Shown here one piece after another: positions 15,801-26,593 of a DNA stretch of 64,000 nt (within the stretch, counting starts at the first letter, position 1; every line of letters starts with the position of its first letter). The notes under the pieces were generated by a model. The model was not told the origin of the DNA and ran no database searches. It saw only the letters and a program-made list of their open reading frames with translations. The position numbers were made by a program, and so were the translations under genes. The DNA is from JANQOH01 sp965242575. Lineage in GTDB: Bacteria; Pseudomonadota; Alphaproteobacteria; UBA7887. The stretch is taken from positions 2,418,001 through 2,482,000 of the forward strand of contig OZ251461.1 in assembly GCA_965242575.1 (NCBI GenBank), given 5' to 3'.

Positions 15801-17852
15801 TCACCGCCCCTCGGCGCGCCAGGCGAGCATCAGCCCGCCCAACGCCAGAACCAGCAGCGCCCAGCCGGGCGGCAAGGGAGTCCGCCGCAGGCCGGTCACC
15901 AAGCCGCGGCCGCGCTCGACCAAGCCGATCCAGCCGCGGCCTTCGGTCGCGCGCCCGGCGCGGACCCGGCGGATGTCCGGGATTCCGTCCTCCGCCAGCC
16001 ACGACACGGCGCCGCCGGTCGCCGCGGCGAGGGACGCGAGAACCTCGGCCGTGGCGCGCATGTCGGCCAGTTCCGCGCCTTGCGCGGCGCCGACGACGGC
16101 GATCGCCGTCCGTCCGCCATGCGCAAAGCGGTATGCGCCGCGCGCCTCGGCCGCGACCGTCGCCGCGGCCCGCCCGTCGCCGCGGTCGACGAGCGGGACC
16201 GCCGACTCCGTCCCGTCCGGCGCGACGACCTCGAGGAGGCCGTCCAGGGGCTCCAGACTGCGGCGAACGACCTCGATGCGGTCTCCGGCGGCCTCGGCGG
16301 CCAGGCTCTCCTCCTCCAGGTCCGGCTCCTTCATCAGCCAGTGGACGAGCCGGCGCAGCAGGTCGGATTGCGGCCCGCCGCCGCCGAACCCGCGCGACCA
16401 CAACCAGGACTGGTCGGACAGCAGCTGGGCGACGCGGCCCTCGCCTATGCGGTCGAGCACGAGGAGCGGCCGGTTCTCCTCGCCCTCCATCAACGTCGTT
16501 CCGGAGGCGAGCTCCACGTCGATGTGGCGGAACCATCGGCCCCAGCCGGGATTTTCGGGGCTGCCCGCGCCGAACTCCCAGAGGCGCTCGGTGACGGGGT
16601 GCCGGAGCCCGGCGGCGGTGAGGCGCGGGACGAAGCCGTTCCGAAAGACGCGCCCGGTGGGGCGGCCGGGAAGGATCGCGCCGAGCGGCGTGCCGGCGAT
16701 GCTGAGCGGCGACGCGAAAGCCGGCCCGGCGGCGTCGAGGACCGCGCCGCCGCCGACGACGTAATCGACGACGTTGGCCAGATAGGCCATCGGCAGGATG
16801 CCGCGCCGGTGGTAGCCGTCGAAGACGACCAGGTCGAATTCCTCGAGCCCGGCGTCGAACAGTTCGGCGGTGGGGAACGGGATCAGCGACAACTCCCGCA
16901 CCGGGGTCATGTCCTGCTTGTTCGGCGGCCGCAGGATGGTGAAGTGCACGAGGTCCACCGAAGGATCGGCCTTGAGCAGGTTGCGCCACGCGCGCAGGCC
17001 CTGGTTGGGCGCGCCCGACACGAGCATCACGCGCATGCGGTCGCGCACGCCGTTTATCACGGCGATGGCGCGGTTGTTGTCGAGCGTGAGCTCCGCCTTC
17101 CCCGGCGCGACGGAGACCTCGACGGCGATGGGTCCCGCGCGGTCGACCGGCAGGGCCAGGACCGCCGGCTCGCCGACCGCGACGACGCGGGCCCGGGGCG
17201 GGCCGCCGTCGACGCGGACCTCCACCCGCGCGCGCCCGGCGGGGGCCGCGTCGTCGTCGACGCGCACGACCACGCTCGCGCGCTCGCCCACCACGCCGTA
17301 GCTCGGCGCGCGCTCGACGGACAGCCGGCGGTCGCGCTCCCCCGGCGCGCCGGTGAGAAGGACGTGCAGCGGGCCCGGGCCGGCGGCGGCGCCGGCGGCG
17401 TCGTGGATTTGGCCGTCGGTTATCGCGACGGCTCCGGCGATCCGGTCCGGCGGCGTGTCCGACAGCGCGCGCGCGAGGCTCGCGAACAGGCGCGTCCCGC
17501 CGGAGTCGGAATCGTCGAATTCGACCACCCGCGGCGCGACGCCGGGCAAGGCGCCGATCCGCGCGACGACCGCCGCGAGGGCGGCCTCGGTCCGCTCCGA
17601 ACGGTCGCCTATGCGCTGGCTCGCCGAGCGGTCGACCGCGACGAGGACGACGTCGTCGAGCGGCTCGCGCTCGGTCTCGGCGAGGGTGGGGTTGAGCAGC
17701 GCCGTCCAGAGCGCCGCGACGACAAGGGCGCGCCAGCCGGCGCCGCGGGCGCGGCCGGCCAGCGCGACGACGACGACCGCGGCCCCGGCCCCGCCGAGAC
17801 AAAGCAGGAGCCAGGGCGCGACCAGCGGCTCGAAAACGACCTCCGCGCCCAC
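15801..17852 (-). CDS. Membrane protein with vWA/glutamine amidotransferase-like domains (MoxR cluster)
   Basis: A 683-residue protein from GTG at 17852 behind GGAGGAG. Two N-terminal helices (PWLLLCLGGAGAAVVVVALAG and WRALVVAALWTALL) precede a vWA-like region starting DVVLVAVDRSASQ, with DRSAS in place of the metal-binding DxSxS. A middle beta-rich part and a GATase-like region follow (FDLVVFDGYHRRGILP, RVAQLLSDQSWLW), and one C-terminal helix (PGWALLVLALGGLMLAW) closes the protein. Last gene of the MoxR-DUF58-DUF4159 run, in which AAA and vWA proteins act together as a membrane chaperone-like system. Individual function is unknown. Confidence 0.78.
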   Translation of the reverse strand: MGAEVVFEPLVAPWLLLCLGGAGAAVVVVALAGRARGAGWRALVVAALWTALLNPTLAETEREPLDDVVLVAVDRSASQRIGDRSERTEAALAAVVARIGALPGVAPRVVEFDDSDSGGTRLFASLARALSDTPPDRIAGAVAITDGQIHDAAGAAAGPGPLHVLLTGAPGERDRRLSVERAPSYGVVGERASVVVRVDDDAAPAGRARVEVRVDGGPPRARVVAVGEPAVLALPVDRAGPIAVEVSVAPGKAELTLDNNRAIAVINGVRDRMRVMLVSGAPNQGLRAWRNLLKADPSVDLVHFTILRPPNKQDMTPVRELSLIPFPTAELFDAGLEEFDLVVFDGYHRRGILPMAYLANVVDYVVGGGAVLDAAGPAFASPLSIAGTPLGAILPGRPTGRVFRNGFVPRLTAAGLRHPVTERLWEFGAGSPENPGWGRWFRHIDVELASGTTLMEGEENRPLLVLDRIGEGRVAQLLSDQSWLWSRGFGGGGPQSDLLRRLVHWLMKEPDLEEESLAAEAAGDRIEVVRRSLEPLDGLLEVVAPDGTESAVPLVDRGDGRAAATVAAEARGAYRFAHGGRTAIAVVGAAQGAELADMRATAEVLASLAAATGGAVSWLAEDGIPDIRRVRAGRATEGRGWIGLVERGRGLVTGLRRTPLPPGWALLVLALGGLMLAWRAEGR

Positions 17853-17858
17853 CGCCGC

Positions 17859-20636
17859 CTACTCCTCCGGGACCGGATCCGACCGCCCGAGGCGGCGCAG
17901 AATCGCCGGAATATGCACTTGATCCGCCTTGTAGTTCCCGGTCAGGGCGTACATCGCCAGGTTGACGCCGAAGCGCAGCGCCCATTCCCGCTGCCGGTCG
18001 GTCCCCGGAATCGTCGGATACAGCGGAAAGCCGTCGGCGTCGCGCGCCCAGGCGGCGGCGTAATCGTTGCCGCCGACGACGATGGAGGACACGCCGTCGT
18101 TCGACCCGCCCTCGTAACGCTCCACCCAGACGTCGCCGCCGGCGTAGCGGCCGGGGAAGCGGTCGAGCAGGTAGAAGGCGCGGGCGAGCGCATGGTCGGG
18201 CGGCGCCGGGCGCAGCGGCGGGACGTTCAGGCCGCGCAGCAGCGCGCCCAGGCGGCCGCCGCCCGGCCCGTCCGCGAGGGCGCGCCGCGCGGGCGTCCGG
18301 TCGCGGGTGTCGAACAGGATCAGCCCGCCGCGCCGCAGATATTCGTCGACCCGGGCCACGGCGTCGTCGTCGAGCGGCGCCTGGCTTTCGGTCGCCGGCC
18401 AATACAGGAGGGGAAAGAACGACAGGTCGTCCACGGCGGGGTCGACCGCCACCGGCGCGCCGGCCTCCACCGCGGTGCGCGCGCGCAGCGCCGCCGACAA
18501 CCCGGCCAGGCCCTCGGCGCTGATCCGGTCGACCTCGGGGTCGCCGGTGGTCACGTAGCCGAACCGGGTGTTCCGGGCGATGTCGGCGATTTCGGAATCG
18601 TCGAACCCCGGCGCCTCCGCCGGGACGGCGAGCAGAACGGCGGCGAGGAGGGCCGCGCCGGCGCCGGCGCGGCGCGCGCGGAGGACGGGAATCCGGCCCC
18701 GCATCCACAACCCGATCAAGGTGTCGACGACGACCAGCGCCAGCGCGGCGGCGAGCAGCGCCGGGCGGAAGTCGCGCAGCTGCGCCGCCGCGTAGCCGCG
18801 CACGGCGAGGCCGCCGGGCGGGGATTCGAAGGCCCGGACCGCGAGGTCGCCGCCGCCGAGGTTGAGGGCGCGGCGATGCGCCGGGCCGCCGTATTCGCCG
18901 GGCGGATGCGCCGGCCCCGGCCGCGCGGACGCGAAGTCCCGGCCCGGAATCGGCGCCGCGCCGGGGCGCGGGTCGCCCAGGCGGCCGAAACCGTCCATGG
19001 AGGACAGCGGCGGGAGCGCGGCCGCCGGCCCAGCCCCGTCGACGCCCGCGCCCAGCGCCGCGACGCGCCGCATCATGTCGACGAACAGGCCCGACAACGC
19101 CAAGCTCGACCACTCGGCGTTGGCGGTGGTGTGGAACAGCGCCAGCCAGCCGCGGCCGCGGCGCGCCGCCGTCACCAGCGGCGTCCCGTCCTCCAGCCGC
19201 GCCCAGGTCTTTTCGTCGAGGTCGAGCGCGGGTTCGGCGAGCACCTGCCGCTCCACCAGCACGTCATCGGGGATCGCCAGGCCGGCGAAGGGCGACTCGT
19301 CGGGGAAGGCGCCGAGGCGCTGCGGCCGGTCCCAGGCCAGCGCGCCGCCGAGGGCGCGGCCGCCGCCCGCGCGCAGGCGCGCCGGAACCAGGTCGTCGAC
19401 GCCTTCGGCGACGCGCGCGCCGGCGAACCGGACCAGGACGCCGCCGGCCTCGACCCAGCGCGCGAGCGCGTCCGCCGCCGCGCCCGTCAGCCGCCCGACA
19501 TCGGCGAGGGCGATGACCGAGACGCCGCCCTCGACCAGCGCCTCGGGGGCGCCGCGGCGGACCTCGCCGAAGGGCGCGAGCGCCCGCTCCAGGTAATACA
19601 GGTCCGACAACAGCGGCTGGCTGCTCTCGAAACTCCCGCCCGACACCAGGCCCACGGGCCGGCGGCGGTAGCGTTCGTCGACGAGGAACGCCGCCGCCGC
19701 GCCGGGCTCGCCGACGATGGCGAGGCGGGCGATCTCGCCGCGCAGGTCGGGCGGGAGATCGAGGTTTCCCTCCGCGACCGCGGCGCCCTCCGCGAAGCGC
19801 AGGGTCTTCTCCGCCAGCGCGCGGCCGTCCGCGGCCAGCGCGCGCACCCGGACGTCGCGGGCGGCGCCGGGGGCGGGCCGCGCCGCGCGCAAGGTCAATC
19901 CGGCGGCGGCGGAGAGCGGCGGCAGCAGCGCCAGCGCCCGGTCCTCGGGCGGGTCGGCGAACGCCGCGACGGGCCCGGCGGCTGCGAGCGCGGCGAGGAA
20001 GCGCCCGGTGTCCGCCGGGTCGGGGTCGGCGAGGCCGTCGCCGAGCCACGCGACCTCGGCGTCGTCCAGCTGCGGGACGGCGGATTCGAAGGCGGCGGCG
20101 AAACCGGCGCGGTCGGTGGGCCAGGGTTTGGGCTCCAGCGCCGCCAGCGCCGCCAGCGCGTCGGCGGCGCCCGTCAATGCGCCGATGGCGAACCGGGCGC
20201 CGCCGCCCGGCCCGCCCGCGGACACCGGCGCCGTCCCCGCGACCAGCACGCTCCTCCCGTCCAGCCCGGCGTTCTCGACCAGCGCGCGGCCGAGGGCGGC
20301 GCGGCGCTCCCAGCCCGGGGCGGCGGCCCAGCCGTCATCGACGACCACGACCAGCGGTCCGCCGCGCCCCGACCCGGGCGCGGCGTCGAGCAGCGGGTGG
20401 GCGACGGCGAGGATCGCCAGGGCGGCGGCGAACAGGCGCAGGAGCAACAGCCAGGGCGGCGTGCGCGCGGGAGTCTCCTCTCCGGCCCGCAGGTCCAGCA
20501 GCAGGCGAACGGGAGGGAAGACGACCCGCCGGGGCGGCGGCGGAGTGACCCGCAGCAGCCACCAGATCGCCGGCAGCGCGGCGAGGGCGGCGAGGGCCCA
20601 GGGCGCCGCGAAGGTCAGGCCGGCGAAACCGATCAC
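17859..20636 (-). CDS. BatA-N/DUF4159 membrane protein (MoxR cluster)
   Basis: A 925-residue protein from GTG at 20636. The N-terminus is a BatA-type anchor (FAAPWALAALAALPAIWWLLRVTPP..VFPPVRLL), followed by a second helix. A central extracytoplasmic part contains VSVIALADVGRLTG. A helix near residue 640 (PALLAAALALVVVDTLIGLWM) and a further hydrophobic stretch precede the C-terminal DUF4159 domain: FGYVTTGDPEVDR, FFPLLYWPATE, RRGGLILFDTRD, GRYAGGDVWVERY and REWALRFGVNLAMYALTGNYKADQVH. It lies 6 bases upstream of the 683-residue partner. The domain order matches alphaproteobacterial DUF4159 proteins. Confidence 0.85.
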   Translation of the reverse strand: MIGFAGLTFAAPWALAALAALPAIWWLLRVTPPPPRRVVFPPVRLLLDLRAGEETPARTPPWLLLLRLFAAALAILAVAHPLLDAAPGSGRGGPLVVVVDDGWAAAPGWERRAALGRALVENAGLDGRSVLVAGTAPVSAGGPGGGARFAIGALTGAADALAALAALEPKPWPTDRAGFAAAFESAVPQLDDAEVAWLGDGLADPDPADTGRFLAALAAAGPVAAFADPPEDRALALLPPLSAAAGLTLRAARPAPGAARDVRVRALAADGRALAEKTLRFAEGAAVAEGNLDLPPDLRGEIARLAIVGEPGAAAAFLVDERYRRRPVGLVSGGSFESSQPLLSDLYYLERALAPFGEVRRGAPEALVEGGVSVIALADVGRLTGAAADALARWVEAGGVLVRFAGARVAEGVDDLVPARLRAGGGRALGGALAWDRPQRLGAFPDESPFAGLAIPDDVLVERQVLAEPALDLDEKTWARLEDGTPLVTAARRGRGWLALFHTTANAEWSSLALSGLFVDMMRRVAALGAGVDGAGPAAALPPLSSMDGFGRLGDPRPGAAPIPGRDFASARPGPAHPPGEYGGPAHRRALNLGGGDLAVRAFESPPGGLAVRGYAAAQLRDFRPALLAAALALVVVDTLIGLWMRGRIPVLRARRAGAGAALLAAVLLAVPAEAPGFDDSEIADIARNTRFGYVTTGDPEVDRISAEGLAGLSAALRARTAVEAGAPVAVDPAVDDLSFFPLLYWPATESQAPLDDDAVARVDEYLRRGGLILFDTRDRTPARRALADGPGGGRLGALLRGLNVPPLRPAPPDHALARAFYLLDRFPGRYAGGDVWVERYEGGSNDGVSSIVVGGNDYAAAWARDADGFPLYPTIPGTDRQREWALRFGVNLAMYALTGNYKADQVHIPAILRRLGRSDPVPEE

Positions 20637-20652
20637 GCGCGGCGCTCCGCCG

Positions 20653-21544
20653 TCATGCGCCGAGCCGCGCCGACAACGCCAGATAGAGCGCGAGGAGCGC
20701 GGTCTCCGGCGCCCGGTCGGCGCGATGGACGAGGAAGGTCCAGCCGATTCGCCGCGCCAGCGCCGCCAGCGCGGCGCGCTGGGCGGCGAGCCGCACCCGG
20801 TAGGACTCGCGCGCCGTCTCGACGCGCCCGATCAGCGGCTCCCCCTCCCCCTCGAGGCCGGCGAAGCGCACGCGGCCGTCGAAGGGCAGGTCCTCCTCGA
20901 CCGGGTCCAGGACCTGGACGAGGCAGCCGACGACGCCGAGGCCGGCCATGCGCCGGACCGAAGCCGCTATGCCGTCGATCGGGTCGAGGAAGTCGCCGGC
21001 CAGGACGACGTGCGCGCGGCGCGGCGCGCGGGCCGGCGCGCCGCCCTCCGGCGGGCGGTCGGCGAGCAGCGCTTCGGCGAGCCGCGCGAGCGCCGCCGAG
21101 CCGCGCGCGGGGCGCCCGCCCCCGCCCAGAACCCCGACCTGCTCGCCGCCGCGCAGCAGCAGGGCGGCGGCGGCGAGCAGCAGCAGGGCGGCGCGGGCGG
21201 CCTTGGTTTCGCCCGCGCCGCGCGAGGAGAAATCCATCGACGGCGAGGAATCGCGCCACAGCCACACGCTTTGCGACGCCTCCCATTCGCGTTCGCGGAC
21301 GTAGACGCGCGCGCTCCGGGCGGACTGGCGCCAGTCGATCAGGGAGACCGCGTCGCCGGGTTCGTAGCGCCGGAACTGCCAGAACGTCTCGCCCGGCCCC
21401 GGCCGGCGGCGCCCGTGCACGCCCTGCTGGACGGTGGCGGCGACGCGCCGCGCGGCGACGAGAAGCGCCGGAAGCGCCGCCGCGGTCCGCTCGGCGCGGC
21501 GGCGCGCGTCGAGGGCCGGGCGCGAACCCGCGCCGCCGGCGGCT

Positions 21545-21552
<8 letters not shown>
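20653..21552 (-). CDS. DUF58 domain-containing protein
   Basis: A 299-residue DUF58 protein. The diagnostic motif FRRYEPGDAVSLIDWRQSARSARVYVRE is near residue 65; the following WLWRDSSPSMDFSS is the metal-binding-like DxSxS of its vWA fold. It begins at a TTG inside the last codons of moxR (8-base overlap); no ATG or GTG lies upstream in frame. Part of the MoxR-DUF58-BatA-DUF4159 cluster, the usual partner of MoxR ATPases. Confidence 0.87.
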
Positions 21553-22564
<1,012 letters not shown>

Positions 22565-22657
22565 GGCGCGTCGCCCCGCCTGGAGTTCGTTTCGCCCCGC
22601 CGGACGGGCGCGCGGGCGGCGCTGTCGCTTGCGCGCGCCGCAGGTTAAGCTGGCCGG

Positions 22658-23167
22658 ATGGCCCCCGCGCTGCCCCTCATGGCGAAGAACGCCGCGCCGA
22701 CGGCGGAAGCCGACTTCCGCATCGGGCGCGACGGAGCGTGGTTTTACCACGGTTCGCGGATCGACCGCAAACCGCTGGCGAAACTGTTCGCCTCGGCGCT
22801 GCGGCGCGATTCCGGCGGCGCCTACTGGCTGGTCACGCCGGTCGAACGGGTCCGCGTCGCGGTCGACGACGCGCCCTTCGTCGCGGTGGAGATGGCGGTT
22901 TCGGGGCGCGGACGCGAACGGCTCCTCCGCTTCCGCACCAATTTCGACCGCTGGACCGCCGCCGGGCCGGACCGCCCCATCCGCGTCCGCGTCGATGCGG
23001 AGAGCGGCGAACCCTCCCCCTACGTGGCGGTGGGAGGCGGGCTGGAGGCGCTGATCGCCCGGCCCGTGTTCTACGATCTCGTCGCCATCGCCGAGGAGGA
23101 TCCGGCGGGCGGGCCGCTGGCGGTGTGGAGCGGCGGCGCGCGGTTCGCGCTCGGGTCCGCCGCGTGA
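22658..23167 (+). CDS. DUF1285 family protein
   Basis: A 169-residue DUF1285 protein: FRIGRDGAWFYHGSRIDRKPLAKLFASALRRDSGGAYWLVTPVERVRVAVDDAPFVAVEM is the family core, ending in VFYDLVAIAE. An ATG at 22679 is an alternative start. It overlaps the Nudix gene by four bases. The order DUF1285, CoA pyrophosphatase, DUF6111, CCA transferase is usual in alphaproteobacteria. Structures are known for the family but not a function. Confidence 0.9.
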   Translation: MAPALPLMAKNAAPTAEADFRIGRDGAWFYHGSRIDRKPLAKLFASALRRDSGGAYWLVTPVERVRVAVDDAPFVAVEMAVSGRGRERLLRFRTNFDRWTAAGPDRPIRVRVDAESGEPSPYVAVGGGLEALIARPVFYDLVAIAEEDPAGGPLAVWSGGARFALGSAA

Positions 23168-23784
23168 CCCGCGCGCGCATCGCGGAAAGGCTGGCGGCGC
23201 GCGCCGCCGGGCGCGTCCGCCCGGCGTCGCTCGACGCGGAGTCCGGCGCCGCCGCCGGCGATTCGGACGGCGGGGCGGCCAGGGAGGCCGCGGTGCTGGC
23301 GCCGCTGGTCGACCGCGCCGGCGGCATGACCGTCCTGCTGACGCGGCGCGCCGAGGGCCTGCGCGACCATCCCGGCCAGATCTGCTTCCCCGGCGGGCGC
23401 GCCGCCCCCGGCGACCGCGGCCCGGTGGACACGGCGCTGCGCGAGACGGAAGAGGAGATCGGGCTGCCGCGGCGGCGGATCGAGGTCATCGGCCGGCTCG
23501 ACGCCTGCCTCACCGGAACCGGCTTCCGCGTCGCCCCGGTGGTCGGGGCGATCTCCGAACCGTTCGCGCTGGACGAACTGACGCTCGACGAACGCGAGGT
23601 GGCGGAGGCGTTCGAGGTCCCGCTGGCGTTCCTGCTCGATCCGGCGAACCGCGCCCGGCGCGCGGCGGTGGCGCGGGGGACGCGGCGAGAGTTCTGGGTC
23701 ATCGCCTACGGAGACCGCTACATCTGGGGCACGACGGCGCGAATCGCGGTCGACCTGTCGGACGTTGTGGGGGACGAGCGATGA
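23164..23784 (+). CDS. CoA pyrophosphatase, Nudix (NudL-like)
   Basis: A 206-residue Nudix hydrolase from the GTG at 23164, overlapping the DUF1285 stop. GMTVLLTRRAEGLRDHPGQICFPGGRA is the CoA-pyrophosphatase lead-in (UPF0035), and the Nudix box continues TALRETEEEIGL with the metal-binding glutamates. The first Glu of the canonical box is replaced by Asp in PGD. Expected to split CoA derivatives to 4'-phosphopantetheine and 3',5'-ADP. Its stop overlaps the start of the DUF6111 gene. Confidence 0.92.
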   Translation: MTRARIAERLAARAAGRVRPASLDAESGAAAGDSDGGAAREAAVLAPLVDRAGGMTVLLTRRAEGLRDHPGQICFPGGRAAPGDRGPVDTALRETEEEIGLPRRRIEVIGRLDACLTGTGFRVAPVVGAISEPFALDELTLDEREVAEAFEVPLAFLLDPANRARRAAVARGTRREFWVIAYGDRYIWGTTARIAVDLSDVVGDER

Positions 23785-24053
23785 GTTTCATCCTGCTCCG
23801 GGCCGCGCTTCTGGCCCTGCCCGTCGCGCTGTGGTTCGCGTGGTGGCGGGTCTGGGGCCGCCGCCGGCCGCGGCCGGAGGAGCGCGCGACGCCGTGGGCG
23901 GCGCTGGCCGCCTCCGGGCTGCTGCTGGTGGTCCTCTCGCTCATCGGCGCGGCGCTGTTCGACGGCGGCGCGCCGGGCTCGACCTACCATCCCACGCGCG
24001 TCGACGAGGACGGGCGCATCGTCCCCGGCCGGTTCGAGGACCGCGCGCCTTGA
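23781..24053 (+). CDS. DUF6111 family small membrane protein
   Basis: A 90-residue protein with two membrane helices (ILLRAALLALPVALWFAWW and WAALAASGLLLVVLSLIGAALF) and a polar tail STYHPTRVDEDGRIVPGRFE. The sequence and its place between the CoA pyrophosphatase and CCA transferase genes match DUF6111, found mainly in Rhodospirillales-type alphaproteobacteria. It overlaps the Nudix gene by four bases (ATGA). Function unknown. Confidence 0.88.
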   Translation: MSFILLRAALLALPVALWFAWWRVWGRRRPRPEERATPWAALAASGLLLVVLSLIGAALFDGGAPGSTYHPTRVDEDGRIVPGRFEDRAP

Positions 24054-24084
24054 CACGCCGCGCCGGCGCGGTCAGGATTTCGAC

Positions 24085-24357
24085 ATGAGCGCCTTCGACA
24101 GTTTCGCCTCCGTCAGGAGGCTACGGAAAGCCGGCGCCGACGAACGCCTCGCCGAGGCCGTCGTCGGCGTCGTGCGCCACGCCGTCTCCACGGAGCGCGA
24201 GACGCTGGCGACGAAGGCGGATATCGCCGATCTCAAAATCGAGATGGTCGGCATCGAGGCGCGCATGGCGAACCGACTGGTCCTCGCCGTCGTCGGCGTC
24301 GTGGCCGCCAACGCCGCCTTCCTCGGCGCGGCCGTCGCCCTGCTCGAATTCGTCTAG
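24085..24357 (+). CDS. Small coiled-coil membrane protein (DUF1640-like)
   Basis: A 90-residue protein. The first half (FDSFASVRRLRKAGADERLAEAVVGVVRHAV) resembles the start of DUF1640/CCDC90-type proteins; STERETLATKADIADLKIEMVGIEAR is a short coiled coil; the end (LVLAVVGVVAANAAFLGAAVALLEF) is one membrane helix. It lies 31 bases after the DUF6111 gene and may be cotranscribed. Function unknown. It is not closely related to the four coiled-coil paralogues at 42.7-45.6 kb. Confidence 0.7.
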   Translation: MSAFDSFASVRRLRKAGADERLAEAVVGVVRHAVSTERETLATKADIADLKIEMVGIEARMANRLVLAVVGVVAANAAFLGAAVALLEFV

Positions 24358-24405
24358 GCGCGGCGCCCGCGCGGCGGCGCATCCGATCCCATCGCGTCGA
24401 AACCC

Positions 24406-25677
24406 GTGTCGAGCGCGCCGGTAGCCCGCCTGCCGCCGCCCGGCTGGAGCCTGGAGCCGCCGGTTCCCGCGCTGGTGGCGGCGCTCAAGGCCGAAGGCGG
24501 CGCGGCGCGGTTCGTCGGCGGCTGCGTGCGCGACACGCTGCGCGGCGCGGCGGTGCGGGACATCGACCTGGCGACGCCGCTCGCGCCCGAACGGGTCCGT
24601 GAGCGCGTATTGGCCGCCGGATTCAAGGCGGTGAACACCGGAATCTCGCACGGGACGTTAACCGTGGTCGCCGCGCGGCGCGGGTTCGAGGTGACGACCT
24701 TGCGGCGCGATGTGGAGACCGACGGGCGCCGCGCCAGGGTGGCCTTCACCGACGACTGGACGGTCGATGCGTCGCGCCGCGACTTCACGTTCAACGCCAT
24801 GAGCCTCGCGCCGGACGGCGCGCTTTACGATCCGTTCGGCGGGCGCCGCGATCTGGGCGAGGGCCGGGTGCGGTTCGTCGGGTCGGCGCGGCGGCGCATC
24901 CGCGAGGACTATCTGCGCATATTGCGCTTCTTCCGCTTCCTCGCCTGGTTCGGCCGCCCGCCGCCGGACGCCGAGGCGGTGGAGGCGTGCCGCGCCCTCG
25001 CCCCGGGGATCGCCCGGCTTTCCGGCGAGCGCGTGCGGATCGAGACGTTGAAGCTGCTCGCCGCGCCGGACCCCGGGCCAGCGCTGGAGCTGATGGCGGA
25101 GACCGGCGCGCTGCCCTTCGTCGTCCCCGCGCCGCGCGCCGGCTGGCGGCGGCGGCTCGCGCGCCTCGTCCGGCTGGAGCGCGGCGCGGCCGACGGCGAA
25201 CGGCGGCTCGCCGCGCTGGTCGACGGCGCCGCCGCGCCCGAAGCGGCGCGCCGCCTCCGCCTGTCGCGCGCGCAGCGGGAGCGGCTTTGCGCCCTGGCGG
25301 CGCCCGCCCACCGCGTGTTCGGCCTCGACGCGGCGGGCGCGCGGCGGGTCCTGCGCCGCGCCGGCGCCGGGCGCTACCGCGACCTCGCCCTGCTCGCCTG
25401 GGCCGGCGCGGACACCGATGGCGGCCTGGAGGAGGCGCTCGCGGCGGCCGACGCCTGGCGGCCCGTAGCCTTGCCGGTGACGGGCCGCGACGCGACGGCG
25501 TTGGGAATCCCGCCCGGCCCCCGCGTCGGCGCGCTGCTGCGCGAATTGGAGGCCTGGTGGGAGGCCGGCGATTACCGCGCCGGGCGCGCCGAGGCGCTGG
25601 AGCGGCTGCGGGAGCTGGCGGCGGAGGAGCGCCCGCCCGGACTCACGGCCACTCGGCCGCCGGCGGCAGGGACATGA
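24406..25677 (+). CDS. CCA tRNA nucleotidyltransferase
   Basis: A 423-residue class II nucleotidyltransferase of the CCA-adding/poly(A) polymerase family, from GTG at 24406. Catalytic motif: FVGGCVRDTLRGAAVRDIDLAT, with GG and the two Asp of DID. The second motif is RRDFTFNAMSL and the RNA-binding helix is RIREDYLRILRFFRFLAWFG. Length and neighbourhood fit the alphaproteobacterial CCA-adding enzyme rather than a poly(A) polymerase. Its last 35 bases overlap the 3' end of the convergent hemF. Confidence 0.92.
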   Translation: MSSAPVARLPPPGWSLEPPVPALVAALKAEGGAARFVGGCVRDTLRGAAVRDIDLATPLAPERVRERVLAAGFKAVNTGISHGTLTVVAARRGFEVTTLRRDVETDGRRARVAFTDDWTVDASRRDFTFNAMSLAPDGALYDPFGGRRDLGEGRVRFVGSARRRIREDYLRILRFFRFLAWFGRPPPDAEAVEACRALAPGIARLSGERVRIETLKLLAAPDPGPALELMAETGALPFVVPAPRAGWRRRLARLVRLERGAADGERRLAALVDGAAAPEAARRLRLSRAQRERLCALAAPAHRVFGLDAAGARRVLRRAGAGRYRDLALLAWAGADTDGGLEEALAAADAWRPVALPVTGRDATALGIPPGPRVGALLRELEAWWEAGDYRAGRAEALERLRELAAEERPPGLTATRPPAAGT

Positions 25678-26485
25678 GGATGGCGTCCGGGTTGCCGTCG
25701 GTCTCGAGGCCGAACCGGGTGCCGCGGTCGTAGAGCAGGTTGAACTCCACGTAGCGCCCGCGGCGGGCGAGCTGGCGGGCGCGGTCGGCGGCGGTCCAGG
25801 CCCGGTCGCGGCTCCGGCGGACGATGCGCGGGAACACGTCGAGGAAGGCGCGGCCCACATCGCGGGTGAAGGCGAACGCCTCCTCCCAGTCGCCCTCCAT
25901 GTAGTCGTAGAATATGCCCCCTACCCCGCGCCTCTCCTTGCGGTGCGGGAGGTAGAAATACTCGTCGCACGCCTGGCGGAAACGCGCGTAATCGGCGACG
26001 CGGTGGCGGTCGCACGCGGCCTCGAGCGCGGCGTGGAAGGCGCTGGTGTCGGCGTCGTCGGGGACCGTCGGGGTGAGGTCGGCGCCGCCGCCGAACCACG
26101 ACCGGGCGGTCGCGATGTGGCGGGTGTTCATGTGCGCCGCCGGCACGTGCGGCGAGCGCATGTGCGCGACCACCGAGATCCCCGAGGCCCAGAAGCGCGG
26201 GTCCTCCGCGGCGCCCGGCACGCGGGCGCGGAACTTTTCGGAGAAGACGCCGTGCACCGTGGAGACGTTGACTCCGACCTTCTCGAACACGCGCCCGCGC
26301 ATCGACGACATGACGCCGCCGCCGCCGCCGGGCCGGTCCCAGGCGCGGCGTTCGAAGCGCCCGGCCGGGCGGGCGGCGTCCGGCCCGCCCTCCAGGCCGT
26401 CCTCCAGCGCCTCGAAGGCGGCGCAGATCTCGTCGCGCAACGACGCGAACCACCGTTCGGCGGCGGCCTTCCGCGCATCGCTCAT
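25643..26485 (-). CDS. hemF: Oxygen-dependent coproporphyrinogen III oxidase
   Basis: A 280-residue HemF converting coproporphyrinogen III to protoporphyrinogen IX with O2. Signatures are GVNVSTVHGVF, HMNTRHI, SWFGGGADLTP, CDEYFYLPHRKERRGVGGIFYDY and GRYVEFNLLYDRGTRFGLETDG. The start is the ATG at 26485 behind GGGAGGAG. Divergent from the petABC bc1 operon, a sensible pairing as bc1 needs haem. Cytoplasmic, aerobic route. Confidence 0.96.
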   Translation of the reverse strand: MSDARKAAAERWFASLRDEICAAFEALEDGLEGGPDAARPAGRFERRAWDRPGGGGGVMSSMRGRVFEKVGVNVSTVHGVFSEKFRARVPGAAEDPRFWASGISVVAHMRSPHVPAAHMNTRHIATARSWFGGGADLTPTVPDDADTSAFHAALEAACDRHRVADYARFRQACDEYFYLPHRKERRGVGGIFYDYMEGDWEEAFAFTRDVGRAFLDVFPRIVRRSRDRAWTAADRARQLARRGRYVEFNLLYDRGTRFGLETDGNPDAILMSLPPAAEWP

Positions 26486-26593
26486 GGCGCTCCTCCCGGC
26501 GCCCGGCGGCCGCGCCGCCGCGCCGCTGGACATCCTAGCGGAATCGGGGCAGAAGGCCCGCGCATTCCCGGCTTCCCCTCGCGAGGTTCACGG